Assembly (NCBI GenBank): GCA_023150875.1
Contig: JAKLKC010000003.1
Span: forward strand, 124,001-188,000
DNA from: Myxococcota bacterium
GTDB taxonomy: Bacteria; Myxococcota_A; UBA796; UBA9615; JAKLKC01
Direction of reading: 5' to 3'
Length of the DNA: 64,000 bases
Shown piece by piece: positions 18,439-25,662 of this stretch. The first letter of the stretch is position 1. Every line of letters begins with the position of its first letter. The notes under the pieces are model-generated. The model searched no databases, had not been told where the DNA came from, and worked only from the letters and a program-made list of their open reading frames with translations. The position numbers were made by a program, and so were the translations under genes.

Positions 18439-19820
18439 GGGTGCTCCTCCCCCGGGGGGACGATCTCCCCGGGGATCCGGCCCACGGATCGGGCCAGCTC
18501 TGCGTGGCGGGTCGAGACCTCGGCCTGGGCCTCCGCCAGGGAGCGCTCGGCGGCGCGGAGGGCGCGCTCGGCCCCGACCAGGGCCTCGAAGTCGTTGCGG
18601 CCGGTCTCGAAGCCCGAGCGGGCCGCGGCCACCTGGTCCCGGGCGGCGGGGATCAGCCGGTCCCGGAACAGGACCTCCACGTGGCGGGCGGCGCGGAGGC
18701 GGGCGAGGGCCTGGTGCACGTCGGACCGCACCTCGTCCAGGACCCGCTCCGCCTCGCTCCGGGCGCCGGCCAGCCGGGCGCGGGCCTGCTCCAGCGCCGC
18801 CCGGCGCCGGGAGATCCCGAGGGGCAGGTTCAGCTCCACGCCCACCATCCAGCGGTGGACGTCGTGCATCGCCATGGTGTCATAGGAGGCCATGGCGCCG
18901 ACGTCGGGCAGCCACTCCCTCCGGGCCAGGGCCACGGCGGCCTCGGCGGCGGAGGCCCGGTCCCGGGCGGCCTGGACCTCGGGGCGGGAGGCCAGGGCGA
19001 GGGCCTCCAGCTCCTCCGGACCGGGCAGGGGGGCGGCGTCGGGCGAGGGGAGGTCCCGGGGGGGCTCCGGCAGGGGCGCCCCGGGAGCCCGGTGCAGCAG
19101 GGCGTTGAGCCGCGCCCGGAGCGCCTCCCGGCGGGCCGCCAGCGCCACGTCGTCGTGCTCGACGTGGGCGGCCTCGACCTCGGCCCGGAGGGGGTCCTGC
19201 ATGGACGCCTGGCCCGCGGCGAAACGAGCGGTGGCGACCGCCTGCAGGTCCGCGAGGAGGGCGCGGTGCTCGGCGTTGACCTCGATGCCCCGGGCGACGG
19301 CGTACAGCGCGTCCACCAGGGACGCCGCCTCGAGGGCCAGGTCCAGGCGGACGCCCTCCAGCTCGTCCCGGGCGGCCTCGGCCTCGCCGGCCGCCACGGC
19401 GCCCCCCAGCCTCAGCCGCCCCGGGGCGGGGAAGCGCTGGCGGACCTGGACGCGGTGCCCGAAGGGGGCGTCGTCGGAGCCGGCGGAGAGGGGGGCGAAC
19501 CCGTACTCCACGGTGGGATCGGGCAGGGATGTCGCCTGGGGGACCTGGGCCCGGGCGGCCTCCCAGGCGTGGAGGGCGGCCCGGGCGCCGGGGTTCCGGT
19601 CGAGGACGGCGCGGATCGCCGAGGCCCGGTCCAGGAACTCGGCCCCGGCGAAGGGATCGTCCCGCGCCCCGGCCGGGGCGGGCAGGAGGAGGCAGAGGGC
19701 GGCGAGGGCCGGGAGGAGCCCCGGGCCCCGGCGGCGGGCGCGGGGAGGGGCGCCCGCAGGGGGCGGGCTGTCGGGCGCGGGGATCGCCGCGACCCGGATC
19801 GGGTGTGGGTCGAGAGCCAT
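18435..19820 (-). CDS. cusC: CusC/TolC-family outer-membrane efflux protein
   Basis: A 461-residue TolC-family channel. An Arg-rich leader and signal peptide (LLPALAALCLLLPAPAGA) precede two outer-membrane efflux repeats rich in long Ala/Arg/Glu helices; the first carries FPAPGRLRLGG, typical of heavy-metal subfamily channels. It forms the exit duct of the CusCBA pump. First of the three overlapping pump genes. The start at 19820 gives a rather long n-region (about 35 residues) before the signal core, so the true start could be internal. Confidence 0.9.
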   Translation of the reverse strand: MALDPHPIRVAAIPAPDSPPPAGAPPRARRRGPGLLPALAALCLLLPAPAGARDDPFAGAEFLDRASAIRAVLDRNPGARAALHAWEAARAQVPQATSLPDPTVEYGFAPLSAGSDDAPFGHRVQVRQRFPAPGRLRLGGAVAAGEAEAARDELEGVRLDLALEAASLVDALYAVARGIEVNAEHRALLADLQAVATARFAAGQASMQDPLRAEVEAAHVEHDDVALAARREALRARLNALLHRAPGAPLPEPPRDLPSPDAAPLPGPEELEALALASRPEVQAARDRASAAEAAVALARREWLPDVGAMASYDTMAMHDVHRWMVGVELNLPLGISRRRAALEQARARLAGARSEAERVLDEVRSDVHQALARLRAARHVEVLFRDRLIPAARDQVAAARSGFETGRNDFEALVGAERALRAAERSLAEAQAEVSTRHAELARSVGRIPGEIVPPGEEHP

Positions 19821-19859
19821 GGGGACCGTCTCCGAGACGCCCCGGGGAGGGGCGGGCCG

Positions 19860-19879
19860 GGTGTGTGCAAGGACACACC
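19860..19879. promoter_or_regulatory. Inverted repeat in the leader between the Cys-rich gene and cusC
   Basis: GGTGTGT (19860-19866) and ACACACC (19873-19879) are perfect 7-base arms around a 6-base loop. The dyad lies in the 102-base gap upstream of cusC, so it may be an operator for a metal-responsive regulator or an mRNA hairpin adjusting expression. No regulator gene is adjacent. Confidence 0.4.
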
Positions 19880-19922
19880 GAGGGCGGAGCGGCGCGGGGC
19901 GCCGCGGTCGGAGGCGGTCAGG

Positions 19923-20327
19923 TCACCGGAGGAGGGAGCGGAACTTCAGCCAGAGGGGCCTGGGCGGAGGGGGGCCGATGGCGGGCCAGGCGGACGCCGC
20001 GATCCGGGCGGGCGTGGTGAACTCCGGGGGTTCGACGGTCGCCGCCGGGAGGGCCGGATCGGGAGCGGCGGGGGCCGCGGACCGGTCGTCGTGCACGGCG
20101 AGGGGAGCCGCGGCGGGATCCCCGCGCTGGATGGTGCAGCAGGCGGCGGCGGCGATCCGGGGGAGGTTCGATGCGTCGTCGGGGACGCCGATCCGGTCCG
20201 CCGGGTCGGGGCAGCAGGGCCGGGCGTGGAGGGTGCCGGTGCCCGCGCAGGCCCACGCCGCGCTCGCCAGCGGAGAGCCGGCGAGCACCACGGCCAGGAC
20301 CATGAGGAAGGGCAGCAGCCTTCGCAT
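19923..20327 (-). CDS. Small secreted Cys-containing protein leading the cus operon
   Basis: A 134-residue product with a signal peptide (MRRLLPFLMVLAVVLAG) and cysteine pairs in ARPCCPDP and AAACCTIQR. No family recognised. Small periplasmic proteins with CC pairs often precede CusCBA/Czc operons and are suspected metal binders, so a periplasmic copper/silver role is inferred. The ATG at 20327 is chosen over the in-frame start at 20363 because it begins the signal peptide. Same strand as cusC, 102 bases upstream. Confidence 0.65.
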   Translation of the reverse strand: MRRLLPFLMVLAVVLAGSPLASAAWACAGTGTLHARPCCPDPADRIGVPDDASNLPRIAAAACCTIQRGDPAAAPLAVHDDRSAAPAAPDPALPAATVEPPEFTTPARIAASAWPAIGPPPPRPLWLKFRSLLR

Positions 20328-20378
20328 GGGCCTCAGGGTATGTCCGCGGGGCGGGTTCCGCAACGGTAGGCGATCACG

Positions 20379-20620
20379 GGCACGAGGCAGGAGCGCGAGC
20401 GCGAGGCGGGAGCGCGAGCACGAGCACGAGCGCGAGCACGAGCGCGAGCACGATCACGAGCGCGAGCGCGATCACGTCTGCGCGAACGCCCTCGTGTCCG
20501 TGCCCCGTGTTCGTGCTCCGTGCCCTGTGTTCGTGCCCCGTGCTCGTGCCTCGTGCTCCTGCCTCGTGCTCGTGCTCCGTGCTCGTGCTCCGTGCTCGTG
20601 CTCCCTGCCTCATCCCTCGC
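20379..20620. repeat. Hexanucleotide low-complexity array with opposite-strand second half
   Basis: From about 20390 to 20475 the sequence is a run of GAGCGC/GAGCAC hexamers with occasional GATCAC. From about 20485 to 20615 it is the complementary word, CGTGCTC/CGTGCC. The two halves can pair as a large imperfect inverted repeat centred near 20480. It occupies most of the 337-base gap 20328-20664. Short open frames across it encode only Arg/Glu/His or Val/Leu/Ala repeats and are not supported as genes. Confidence 0.8.
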
Positions 20621-20664
20621 CCCGGGCGCCAGGGCTCACCCCAGCGCCCGGGAACCAGGCGCCA

Positions 20665-21168
20665 CTAGTCCCGATCCCAGCCCCCGCGTCCACCTCGACC
20701 GCCTCGTCCACCCCAACCGTCCCGTCCGCCCCAGCCATCTCGCCCGCCCCAGCCGTCTCGCCCCCGCCAGCCGTCTCGTCCGCCCCAGCCCCAGCCAGGG
20801 CCCCAGTCCCAGCCCGAGCGCCAGTGGGGCTTGCGCCAGTGCGGCGTCCGCCAGTACGGCGTCCGCCAGTACGGCGTCCGCCAGTACGGCGTCCGCCAGT
20901 ACTTCTTGTGGCCCCAGCCCCACCCGGGGTGGCCGCCCCACCTGCCGCCGTGGCGCCACTGCCCGCCGCGCCCCCACCGGCCGCGCCACCCGTCGTTCAC
21001 GTCGACCACCCGTACTCCGTCGAGTCCGTCGGCGACGGCCGGCACGAGGGCGGAGTCGATGTCCGCCGCTTCCGCGGGCGCGGGTTGGAGGAGCAGGCTC
21101 GCGGCGAGGGCGGCCGCGAACGCGGCCCCCCCGAGGGCACTCCGCCCCTTCTTCCACAGGATCTCCAT
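20665..21168 (-). CDS. Secreted Trp/Arg/Gly-rich repeat protein
   Basis: A 167-residue protein with a signal peptide (about 1-34, ending in EAADI) and a short conserved-looking segment around SALVPAVADGLDGVRVVDV. Next come tandem pentapeptides of the form (Y/H)WR(T/K)P, six in all, and then GGRDGWGGRDGW-type repeats ending in WDRD. Cationic, aromatic and Gly-rich, it is likely disordered and surface-active; no family recognised. The 5-residue unit is a near-perfect 15-base DNA repeat. AGGAGG lies two bases before the ATG, closer than usual. Confidence 0.75.
   Translation of the reverse strand: MEILWKKGRSALGGAAFAAALAASLLLQPAPAEAADIDSALVPAVADGLDGVRVVDVNDGWRGRWGRGGQWRHGGRWGGHPGWGWGHKKYWRTPYWRTPYWRTPYWRTPHWRKPHWRSGWDWGPGWGWGGRDGWRGRDGWGGRDGWGGRDGWGGRGGRGGRGGWDRD
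20821..20910 (-). repeat. 15-base tandem repeat encoding (Y/H)WR(T/K)P units
   Basis: The plus-strand unit CCAGTACGGCGTCCG occurs three times perfectly at 20851-20895, with degenerate copies at 20821-20835, 20836-20850 and 20896-20910. The perfect copies suggest recent slippage expansion; copy number may vary between strains. Confidence 0.85.
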
Positions 21169-21277
21169 GACCTCCTGTCCTTCCCGGGCCCATCCTCGGG
21201 CCCCGCGGACCGTCGCCTCCGTGGGGGGTCCGCGGCCGCTGGCGGTAGCACACCCCGTACCGCCGCCCCCCGCGGGG

Positions 21278-21883
21278 TCAGGAGGGGCCCGAAGGGCGCT
21301 CCCCGAGGTAGGTGGCCGAGGGCGGCGCCCCTCCCCTCCCCAGGCGCTCGCGGGGCACGTCGAGGGCGATCTCGGACTCCCCGAGGTCCCCGATCCACTC
21401 CGCCGCCACGGTCAGCTCGCCCTCGGCGAGTCCCGCCGCCCGCACCACGGTGATGACCTCCGCCCCGTGCTGGGTGTCCACGGCGGTGAGGTGCCCGACG
21501 TGGCCGTCGGCGGTGACCACCCGGGTGTCGGGGCCATACTCCCGGGCGTCGTCCGGGATCCCCAGGGCCTCCTCCAGCTCCTGCCTGCGCTCCGGCGGCG
21601 GCACCTGGGACGTGTCGACCTTCGCCCGCACCGACTCCCCCGAGCGACCCTCGTAGTAGCGGGGCAGGTCGGTCAGTTCCTCGCCGGGGACCTGGAGCTG
21701 GAGGCGGTCGCCCACGTCCCCCTCGATCATGTGGAGGGGGACCAGGACCTCCTCGGAGATCCTGGGGGTGCGGACCACGGCGTGGAGCACCTCGCGGCGC
21801 TGGGGGTCCACGATGACGAGGTCCAGGGACCCCGCCTCCTCGCCGTCGCTGTCGGCGACGGGCATGCCGAACGTGAATCGCAT
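21278..21883 (-). CDS. PRC-barrel-like / DUF2171-type stress protein
   Basis: A 201-residue cytoplasmic-looking protein with two small beta-barrel-like halves: SLDLVIVDPQRREVLHAVVR with EEVLVPLHMI, and TRVVTADGHVGHLTAVD followed by TVAAEWIGDLGESEIALDV. The pattern (metabolic adaptor-like strand, then VP-x-x-xI) fits PRC-barrel proteins, whose roles vary from RNA processing to envelope stress. The ATG at 21883 has GGAGGA seven bases upstream; an in-frame start at 22033 lacks support. Lies downstream of the sigma/anti-sigma operon on the same strand after 106 bases and may be a read-through member. Confidence 0.65.
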   Translation of the reverse strand: MRFTFGMPVADSDGEEAGSLDLVIVDPQRREVLHAVVRTPRISEEVLVPLHMIEGDVGDRLQLQVPGEELTDLPRYYEGRSGESVRAKVDTSQVPPPERRQELEEALGIPDDAREYGPDTRVVTADGHVGHLTAVDTQHGAEVITVVRAAGLAEGELTVAAEWIGDLGESEIALDVPRERLGRGGAPPSATYLGERPSGPS

Positions 21884-21989
21884 GGCCGAGTCCTCCCCGC
21901 GCACGAGGGAGCAAGACCCGGTCCCCCGGGGGGGCGCCGCCACCCGATCCTCCACCCGGGGAATCCCCCGGGTCCCGGCCCCGGCCGTA

Positions 21990-22916
21990 TCATCCCCCCG
22001 AAGCGCCCGGAGAGCCGTCCTGCCCCGGCGCATCGCCGGAGCGGCCAGGGGATCCGTCGCGCCCGGGGGCGTCCTCGGAGCGGCCCCTCTCCCCGTTCCG
22101 GTGGGAGCCGCCGGGGCCGTCGTCCACCCAGTCCCGGGGGGCCGCCCCCCGGTCGCCCCCCAGGCGCATCCAGTCCATCCAGATCTCCCCGGGGGTCATG
22201 CCCGCCCGGACCCCCAGGAGCACCACGCGCGCGGCGCGCTCGGGCACCAGGCCGGCGCCGGCCACCAGCTCGTCCACCAGCCCCGGCGCCTCCCGCATCT
22301 CGCCGGGGAGCCACGCCTCGCCCAACGTCGCCGCGGCGACCTCCCCCGCGAGGGCCGAGGGGGTGCCCCGGGCCTCCAGCTCGGCGGCCAGCACCAGCGC
22401 GCCCACCCGGGACGAGGTGGGGGCGCGGGGATCCGCGGCGAGCACGACCCGCGTCGCCTCCCGGGAGATCCCCAGGGCGAGGGCCTCCATCACGTCGTCC
22501 CAGAGCGCGGGCGCGGCCTCGGTCCCCGCGCCCAGCTCCGACAGCAGCCGGCCGGCGCGGGCCAGGTCCTCCGCCAGCGCCTCCAACACCGGCGCTATCC
22601 GCGCGGCGGGGATCCCCTTGGCGGTCCCCTCGTGGACCTTGTCCATCAGCCGCCACGGCGGGAGGCCCCGTCCGGCGGCGTCGCGGAGGACGTCCAGGAT
22701 GCGCCGCTCGTGGGGATCGAGCACGCCGTCCCGCAGGAGCAGGTCCACCAGCTCCCGGGCCTGCCCGGCGTCCACCCCGGCGTCCGCCAGGATCAGCACC
22801 TCGGCGGAGGCGGCCCCGGCAGCGGCCCGCTCCGGCCGTCCCAGCCCGCAGGCCACCACCAGGGCGGCCACCGCCACCCTGGGGGGCCGCCATCGGGCTC
22901 CGCCGGTCCGCCGCAT
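21990..22916 (-). CDS. Secreted helical protein of unknown function (end of sigma/glycogen-binding operon)
   Basis: A 308-residue protein with an N-terminal signal sequence (VAVAALVVACGLG, possible lipobox VVAC), a long Ala/Leu/Glu-rich helical body (about 40-250) and a disordered Gly/Asp/Arg/Ser tail with repeated DGSPG units. No family recognised. The ATG at 22916 is chosen because AGGAGG lies four bases upstream, within the codons following an alternative ATG at 22934. It lies 40 bases after the glycogen-binding lipoprotein gene on the same strand, so is probably cotranscribed with the sigma operon. Confidence 0.7.
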   Translation of the reverse strand: MRRTGGARWRPPRVAVAALVVACGLGRPERAAAGAASAEVLILADAGVDAGQARELVDLLLRDGVLDPHERRILDVLRDAAGRGLPPWRLMDKVHEGTAKGIPAARIAPVLEALAEDLARAGRLLSELGAGTEAAPALWDDVMEALALGISREATRVVLAADPRAPTSSRVGALVLAAELEARGTPSALAGEVAAATLGEAWLPGEMREAPGLVDELVAGAGLVPERAARVVLLGVRAGMTPGEIWMDWMRLGGDRGAAPRDWVDDGPGGSHRNGERGRSEDAPGRDGSPGRSGDAPGQDGSPGASGG

Positions 22917-22956
22917 CGCGCCTCCTGTGTTCATGGACGTACCACCCCCGCGCCCG

Positions 22957-23319
22957 TCACCGCCGCCCGCCGGCGGGGACCTCGACCCGGGCGTTCTCGC
23001 CGCCCCACCCGTCGGGGACCACCCTCGCCCCCGCGCCCCGGGGGGCGAGCCAGCGGTCGATCCCCGCCCGCACCGCGCAGCGGTGGATCCCCGGGGGCAC
23101 TTCCAGGTCCAGGCGATACACGCCGGGCCGCACGGCCGCCATGGGGTGGGCCGCCCAGCCGTCCCAGGAGCCGGAGACCGCGGGGCCCCGCGCCTCGGCG
23201 TCCCTCAGCACGAACCGGAGCCTCCCCGCCCCCACCTTCACCGTCGCCCCGGGACCGGCGCACGCCGCCCCCAGGAGGGCCAGGCCCAGCAGCGCCGCCG
23301 CCGCGCCCCGCGGCCTCAC
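22957..23319 (-). CDS. Glycogen-binding-type (AMPK-beta/CBM48) lipoprotein
   Basis: A 120-residue lipoprotein (lipobox LLGAAC, Cys20) whose whole mature part is one AMPK-beta glycogen-binding/CBM48-like domain. Motifs: AVSGSWDGW, GVYRLDLEVPPG, HRCAVRAGIDRW and DGWGGENARVEV. The AMPK family consensus has GxFNxW, GxYxYxFxVDG and NSxxxV at these places. Start is GTG at 23319, overlapping the outer-membrane gene stop by 4 bases. Predicted role: envelope-anchored alpha-glucan binding. Two of the usual aromatic ligand-binding positions are present (the Trp residues of SWDGW); binding itself is unproven. Confidence 0.75.
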   Translation of the reverse strand: MRPRGAAAALLGLALLGAACAGPGATVKVGAGRLRFVLRDAEARGPAVSGSWDGWAAHPMAAVRPGVYRLDLEVPPGIHRCAVRAGIDRWLAPRGAGARVVPDGWGGENARVEVPAGGRR

Positions 23320-24242
23320 CTCGCCCTCCTCGCCGGCCGGCCGACCACCGCCGACGGCGACTCCACGCCGAGACTCAAATACCCGTAAAAGGAGCGGAAT
23401 CCGGGAGTTTCGTTCACGGGGGCGGCGACGTAGGCCCCACCGCCGAGCCCCGCCTGGAGCCTCCGCCCGACGCGCCGCCGGACCTCCCCCTCCGCCCGAA
23501 GCACCGGCCCCAGGCCGTTCCCGGGATCTCCCTCCATGCCTCCCCGGAGGCGCGCCCACCCTCCCCAGCCCCCCGCCGACGGCGAGACCAGCTCCACCCC
23601 CAGCAGGTGGGCGACGAACGAGAGGGGGGCCACCCCCGTGTCCGCCAGCTCCAGGGCATACACCGGGGCGATCCGTCCCCCACCCACCGGGACGCCGAGC
23701 CCCAGGGTGCCCAGGACCTCCCGGACCGAGGTGACGCCCCCCGCCATCCACCCCATGCGCGCCGTGCCCGAGACCTCCAGCCGGGGGGCCGACGGCGCGC
23801 CCACCTCCACCTCGCCCCGGACGAGGCCCCGGAGGCCCGGCCCCAGCGTCCGGGGCCACTCCACCGCCTCCTCCCCCCCGATCCCCGTCCAGGCGTCCAG
23901 CCCACCCCAAAGCCCGACGGACACCCGCGCCGCGGGCCGCAGGGTCATGCCCACCCGCATCGCCCCCGCGCCCGCCGCCCGCCGCCTCAGCACCAACCAC
24001 TGGGCCTCCCCGCCGATCCGGCCGTCGAGGCGGATCCCCAGCGCGGGGAAGGTCGCCGCCGCCACCCAGCCTCCACCCCGGACGCGCACCTCGGGGGAGT
24101 CCCCGTCCCCTCCCTCCAGGTTCGAGTCCACGTCGACCTGCGCGGCGCCCCCCGCCTGCACCCGCGGGACCGCCCCCGCCGCCCCGGGGGCGACCGCGAT
24201 CCCGGCCAGGAGCCAGGCCGCGGCCCGCCGGGGCCGCCTCAC
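23316..24242 (-). CDS. Predicted outer-membrane beta-barrel protein
   Basis: A 308-residue protein beginning with an Arg-rich signal peptide (MRRPRRAAAWLLAGIAVAPG, GTG start). The mature part is made of alternating-pattern strands rich in Gly, Val, Arg and Trp (VGMTLRPAARVSVGLWGGL, RLEVSGTARMGWM) and ends in a strand with FYGYLSLGVE. This fits a small barrel of about 12-14 strands, though no Pfam family is recognised. GTGA overlap with the anti-sigma-like gene upstream and with the lipoprotein gene downstream argues for a co-translated complex. It could be the outer-membrane sensor or channel of the system. Confidence 0.65.
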   Translation of the reverse strand: MRRPRRAAAWLLAGIAVAPGAAGAVPRVQAGGAAQVDVDSNLEGGDGDSPEVRVRGGGWVAAATFPALGIRLDGRIGGEAQWLVLRRRAAGAGAMRVGMTLRPAARVSVGLWGGLDAWTGIGGEEAVEWPRTLGPGLRGLVRGEVEVGAPSAPRLEVSGTARMGWMAGGVTSVREVLGTLGLGVPVGGGRIAPVYALELADTGVAPLSFVAHLLGVELVSPSAGGWGGWARLRGGMEGDPGNGLGPVLRAEGEVRRRVGRRLQAGLGGGAYVAAPVNETPGFRSFYGYLSLGVESPSAVVGRPARRAR

Positions 24243-24982
24243 GGGACGACGAGGACGGAGTTCTCGCGTCCCCAGCCATCGGGCACCACGTCCGCCGCCG
24301 CGGGATCGGGCTCCCACCGGGCGCCGTCGAAGACCAGGGAGTACTCGTACCTTCCGGAGGGCACCCGCAACTCCCCTCTCCACGAGCCGTCCGCGCCCCT
24401 CTCCAGCGGCGCGGAGTCGGGGTCCCAGTGGTTGAACGTGCCCGCCACGCCCACCGACCGGGCCCCGGGGGCCTCGACGCGGATGGGCACGCGCCGGAGC
24501 GCCTCCACCCCCGCGCCGGGAGGGGCCGCTTCGACGGGGAGAACCGCCGTCGCCGCCCGCTCCGGCGCCGCCGCCGGGGCGGGGACGCCGTCCCGGGCGA
24601 CCTCGGGGGCAGGGGCGGGAGCCGGATCCCGGCCTCCCACCAGGAAGGCCAGCAGCGCCGCCGCCGCCAGCAGTCCGGCCGCCAGGGCGAAGGGCCTGCC
24701 TCCTCCACCCATCCCTGGGCGTGCCGGCACCGCCCCCAGAGGGAGCCCGCCCGCCCTCCCCGCGGCGACGGCGTCGAGCACGCGGCCGACGGCGCCCACC
24801 GGGGGCTCGGGCGCGGTCCCGAGGGCTCCGTCCAGGCGGAGGAGCCGGCGCCGGTCCCGGGCGAGCTCCGGATCCTCCCGCAGCAGCCCCTCCAGCCGCG
24901 CCCGGCCGGCCTCGTCCAGCTCCCCGTCCCGCTCGGCCCAGAGCAGGCGCAAGCCCTCCCGCCGGTCCGGGGGATCCCTCAT
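24239..24982 (-). CDS. Transmembrane anti-sigma-like protein with extracytoplasmic AMPK-beta/CBM48 domain
   Basis: A 247-residue protein in three parts. Residues 1-75 form a charged helical cytoplasmic region with LWAERDGELDEAGRARL, like the N-terminal helices of anti-sigma factors but without an HxxxCxxC zinc motif. A single membrane helix spans about 98-117. After a Pro/Ala linker, residues 165-247 are a glycogen-binding domain (GTFNHWDPDS, SGRYEYSLVFDG, DGWGRENSVLVV). The aromatic and charged positions match the family consensus well. Translation is coupled to the sigma gene by an ATGA overlap. Inferred role: ligand capture outside the cytoplasm modulates release of the sigma factor. Confidence 0.75.
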   Translation of the reverse strand: MRDPPDRREGLRLLWAERDGELDEAGRARLEGLLREDPELARDRRRLLRLDGALGTAPEPPVGAVGRVLDAVAAGRAGGLPLGAVPARPGMGGGGRPFALAAGLLAAAALLAFLVGGRDPAPAPAPEVARDGVPAPAAAPERAATAVLPVEAAPPGAGVEALRRVPIRVEAPGARSVGVAGTFNHWDPDSAPLERGADGSWRGELRVPSGRYEYSLVFDGARWEPDPAAADVVPDGWGRENSVLVVP

Positions 24983-25572
24983 CCGCCGTCCTCCTCCGCC
25001 AGGCGCCGGAGCAGGCACTCCCGGGCCCGGCACACCCTCATCCGCACCGCCCCCTCCCGCAGCGACAGCACCGCCGCGATCTCGGCGTACTCCAGGTTCC
25101 CCTCGTGGCGGAGCAGGAACGGCTCCCGCAGCGCCTTGGGGAGCTCCCCGATCAGCCTGTGCACCAGCTCGTCCCGCTGGCGGGCGACCAGCCGGAGGTC
25201 CGGCGTGGGCTCGGGCATGGGCAGGGCGAGGGCGGCCTCGATGGGGCGCAGGAGTCGCCGCAGGCGCCGGGCCGCGGAGCGCCACTCGTCCTGGCAGCGG
25301 TGTATGGCGATCCGCGCGATCCAGGCCCCCAGGGAACACTCCCCCTGGAAGCCCGGGAGGCCGCAGTGGACCCTCAGGAACACCTCCTGGGTGAGCTCCA
25401 TCGCCCGCTCCGGGTCATCGACCCTCCGGTGGCAGATCCCGTACACCATCCGGTGGTAGCGCTCGACGATCCCCCGGAACGCCGCCGCGTCCCCGGCCGC
25501 CGCGTCCCGGGCGAGCCGGACGTCGTCGAAGGGGTCCTGAACGGGCCGTCGCCTGGGGAGACCGCTGGCCAT
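24979..25572 (-). CDS. ECF-family RNA polymerase sigma factor
   Basis: A 197-residue ECF sigma-70 factor. Region 2 reads FRGIVERYHRMVYGICHRRV, then AMELTQEVFLRVH and WIARIAIHRCQDEWR. Region 4 reads LPKALREPFLLRHEGNLEYAEIAAVLSLREGAVRMRVCRARECL. The usual D-x-A-Q-E-V-F is L-T-Q-E-V-F here. The ATG at 25572 fits family length; a GTG at 25608 is in frame but collides with its AGGAGG. Upstream minus-strand sequence has GTGAC and CGTC words at spacing roughly like ECF -35/-10 elements, hinting at autoregulation. First gene of the sigma/anti-sigma operon. Confidence 0.93.
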   Translation of the reverse strand: MASGLPRRRPVQDPFDDVRLARDAAAGDAAAFRGIVERYHRMVYGICHRRVDDPERAMELTQEVFLRVHCGLPGFQGECSLGAWIARIAIHRCQDEWRSAARRLRRLLRPIEAALALPMPEPTPDLRLVARQRDELVHRLIGELPKALREPFLLRHEGNLEYAEIAAVLSLREGAVRMRVCRARECLLRRLAEEDGG

Positions 25573-25662
25573 CGGACACAGTGTGACGCATATCTGGCGC
25601 GCCGTCACCTCCTTGACACGAGGCGAGGGATGTGAATGCCCGCGGGGGCGCGGAGCAGCCCC

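Noticed and set aside
20328-20373. TTGCGG-N17-TACCCT as promoter of the cus operon
   Set aside because: The -10 would sit six bases before the ATG, leaving no leader; matches to consensus are weak.
20821-20910. CRISPR-like tandem array
   Set aside because: 15-base units without spacers, in frame in a coding sequence.
20831-25394. Two long plus-strand open frames across the W-repeat gene and the sigma operon
   Set aside because: Pro/Ala/Arg-rich translations opposite genes with clear domains and overlapping starts and stops.
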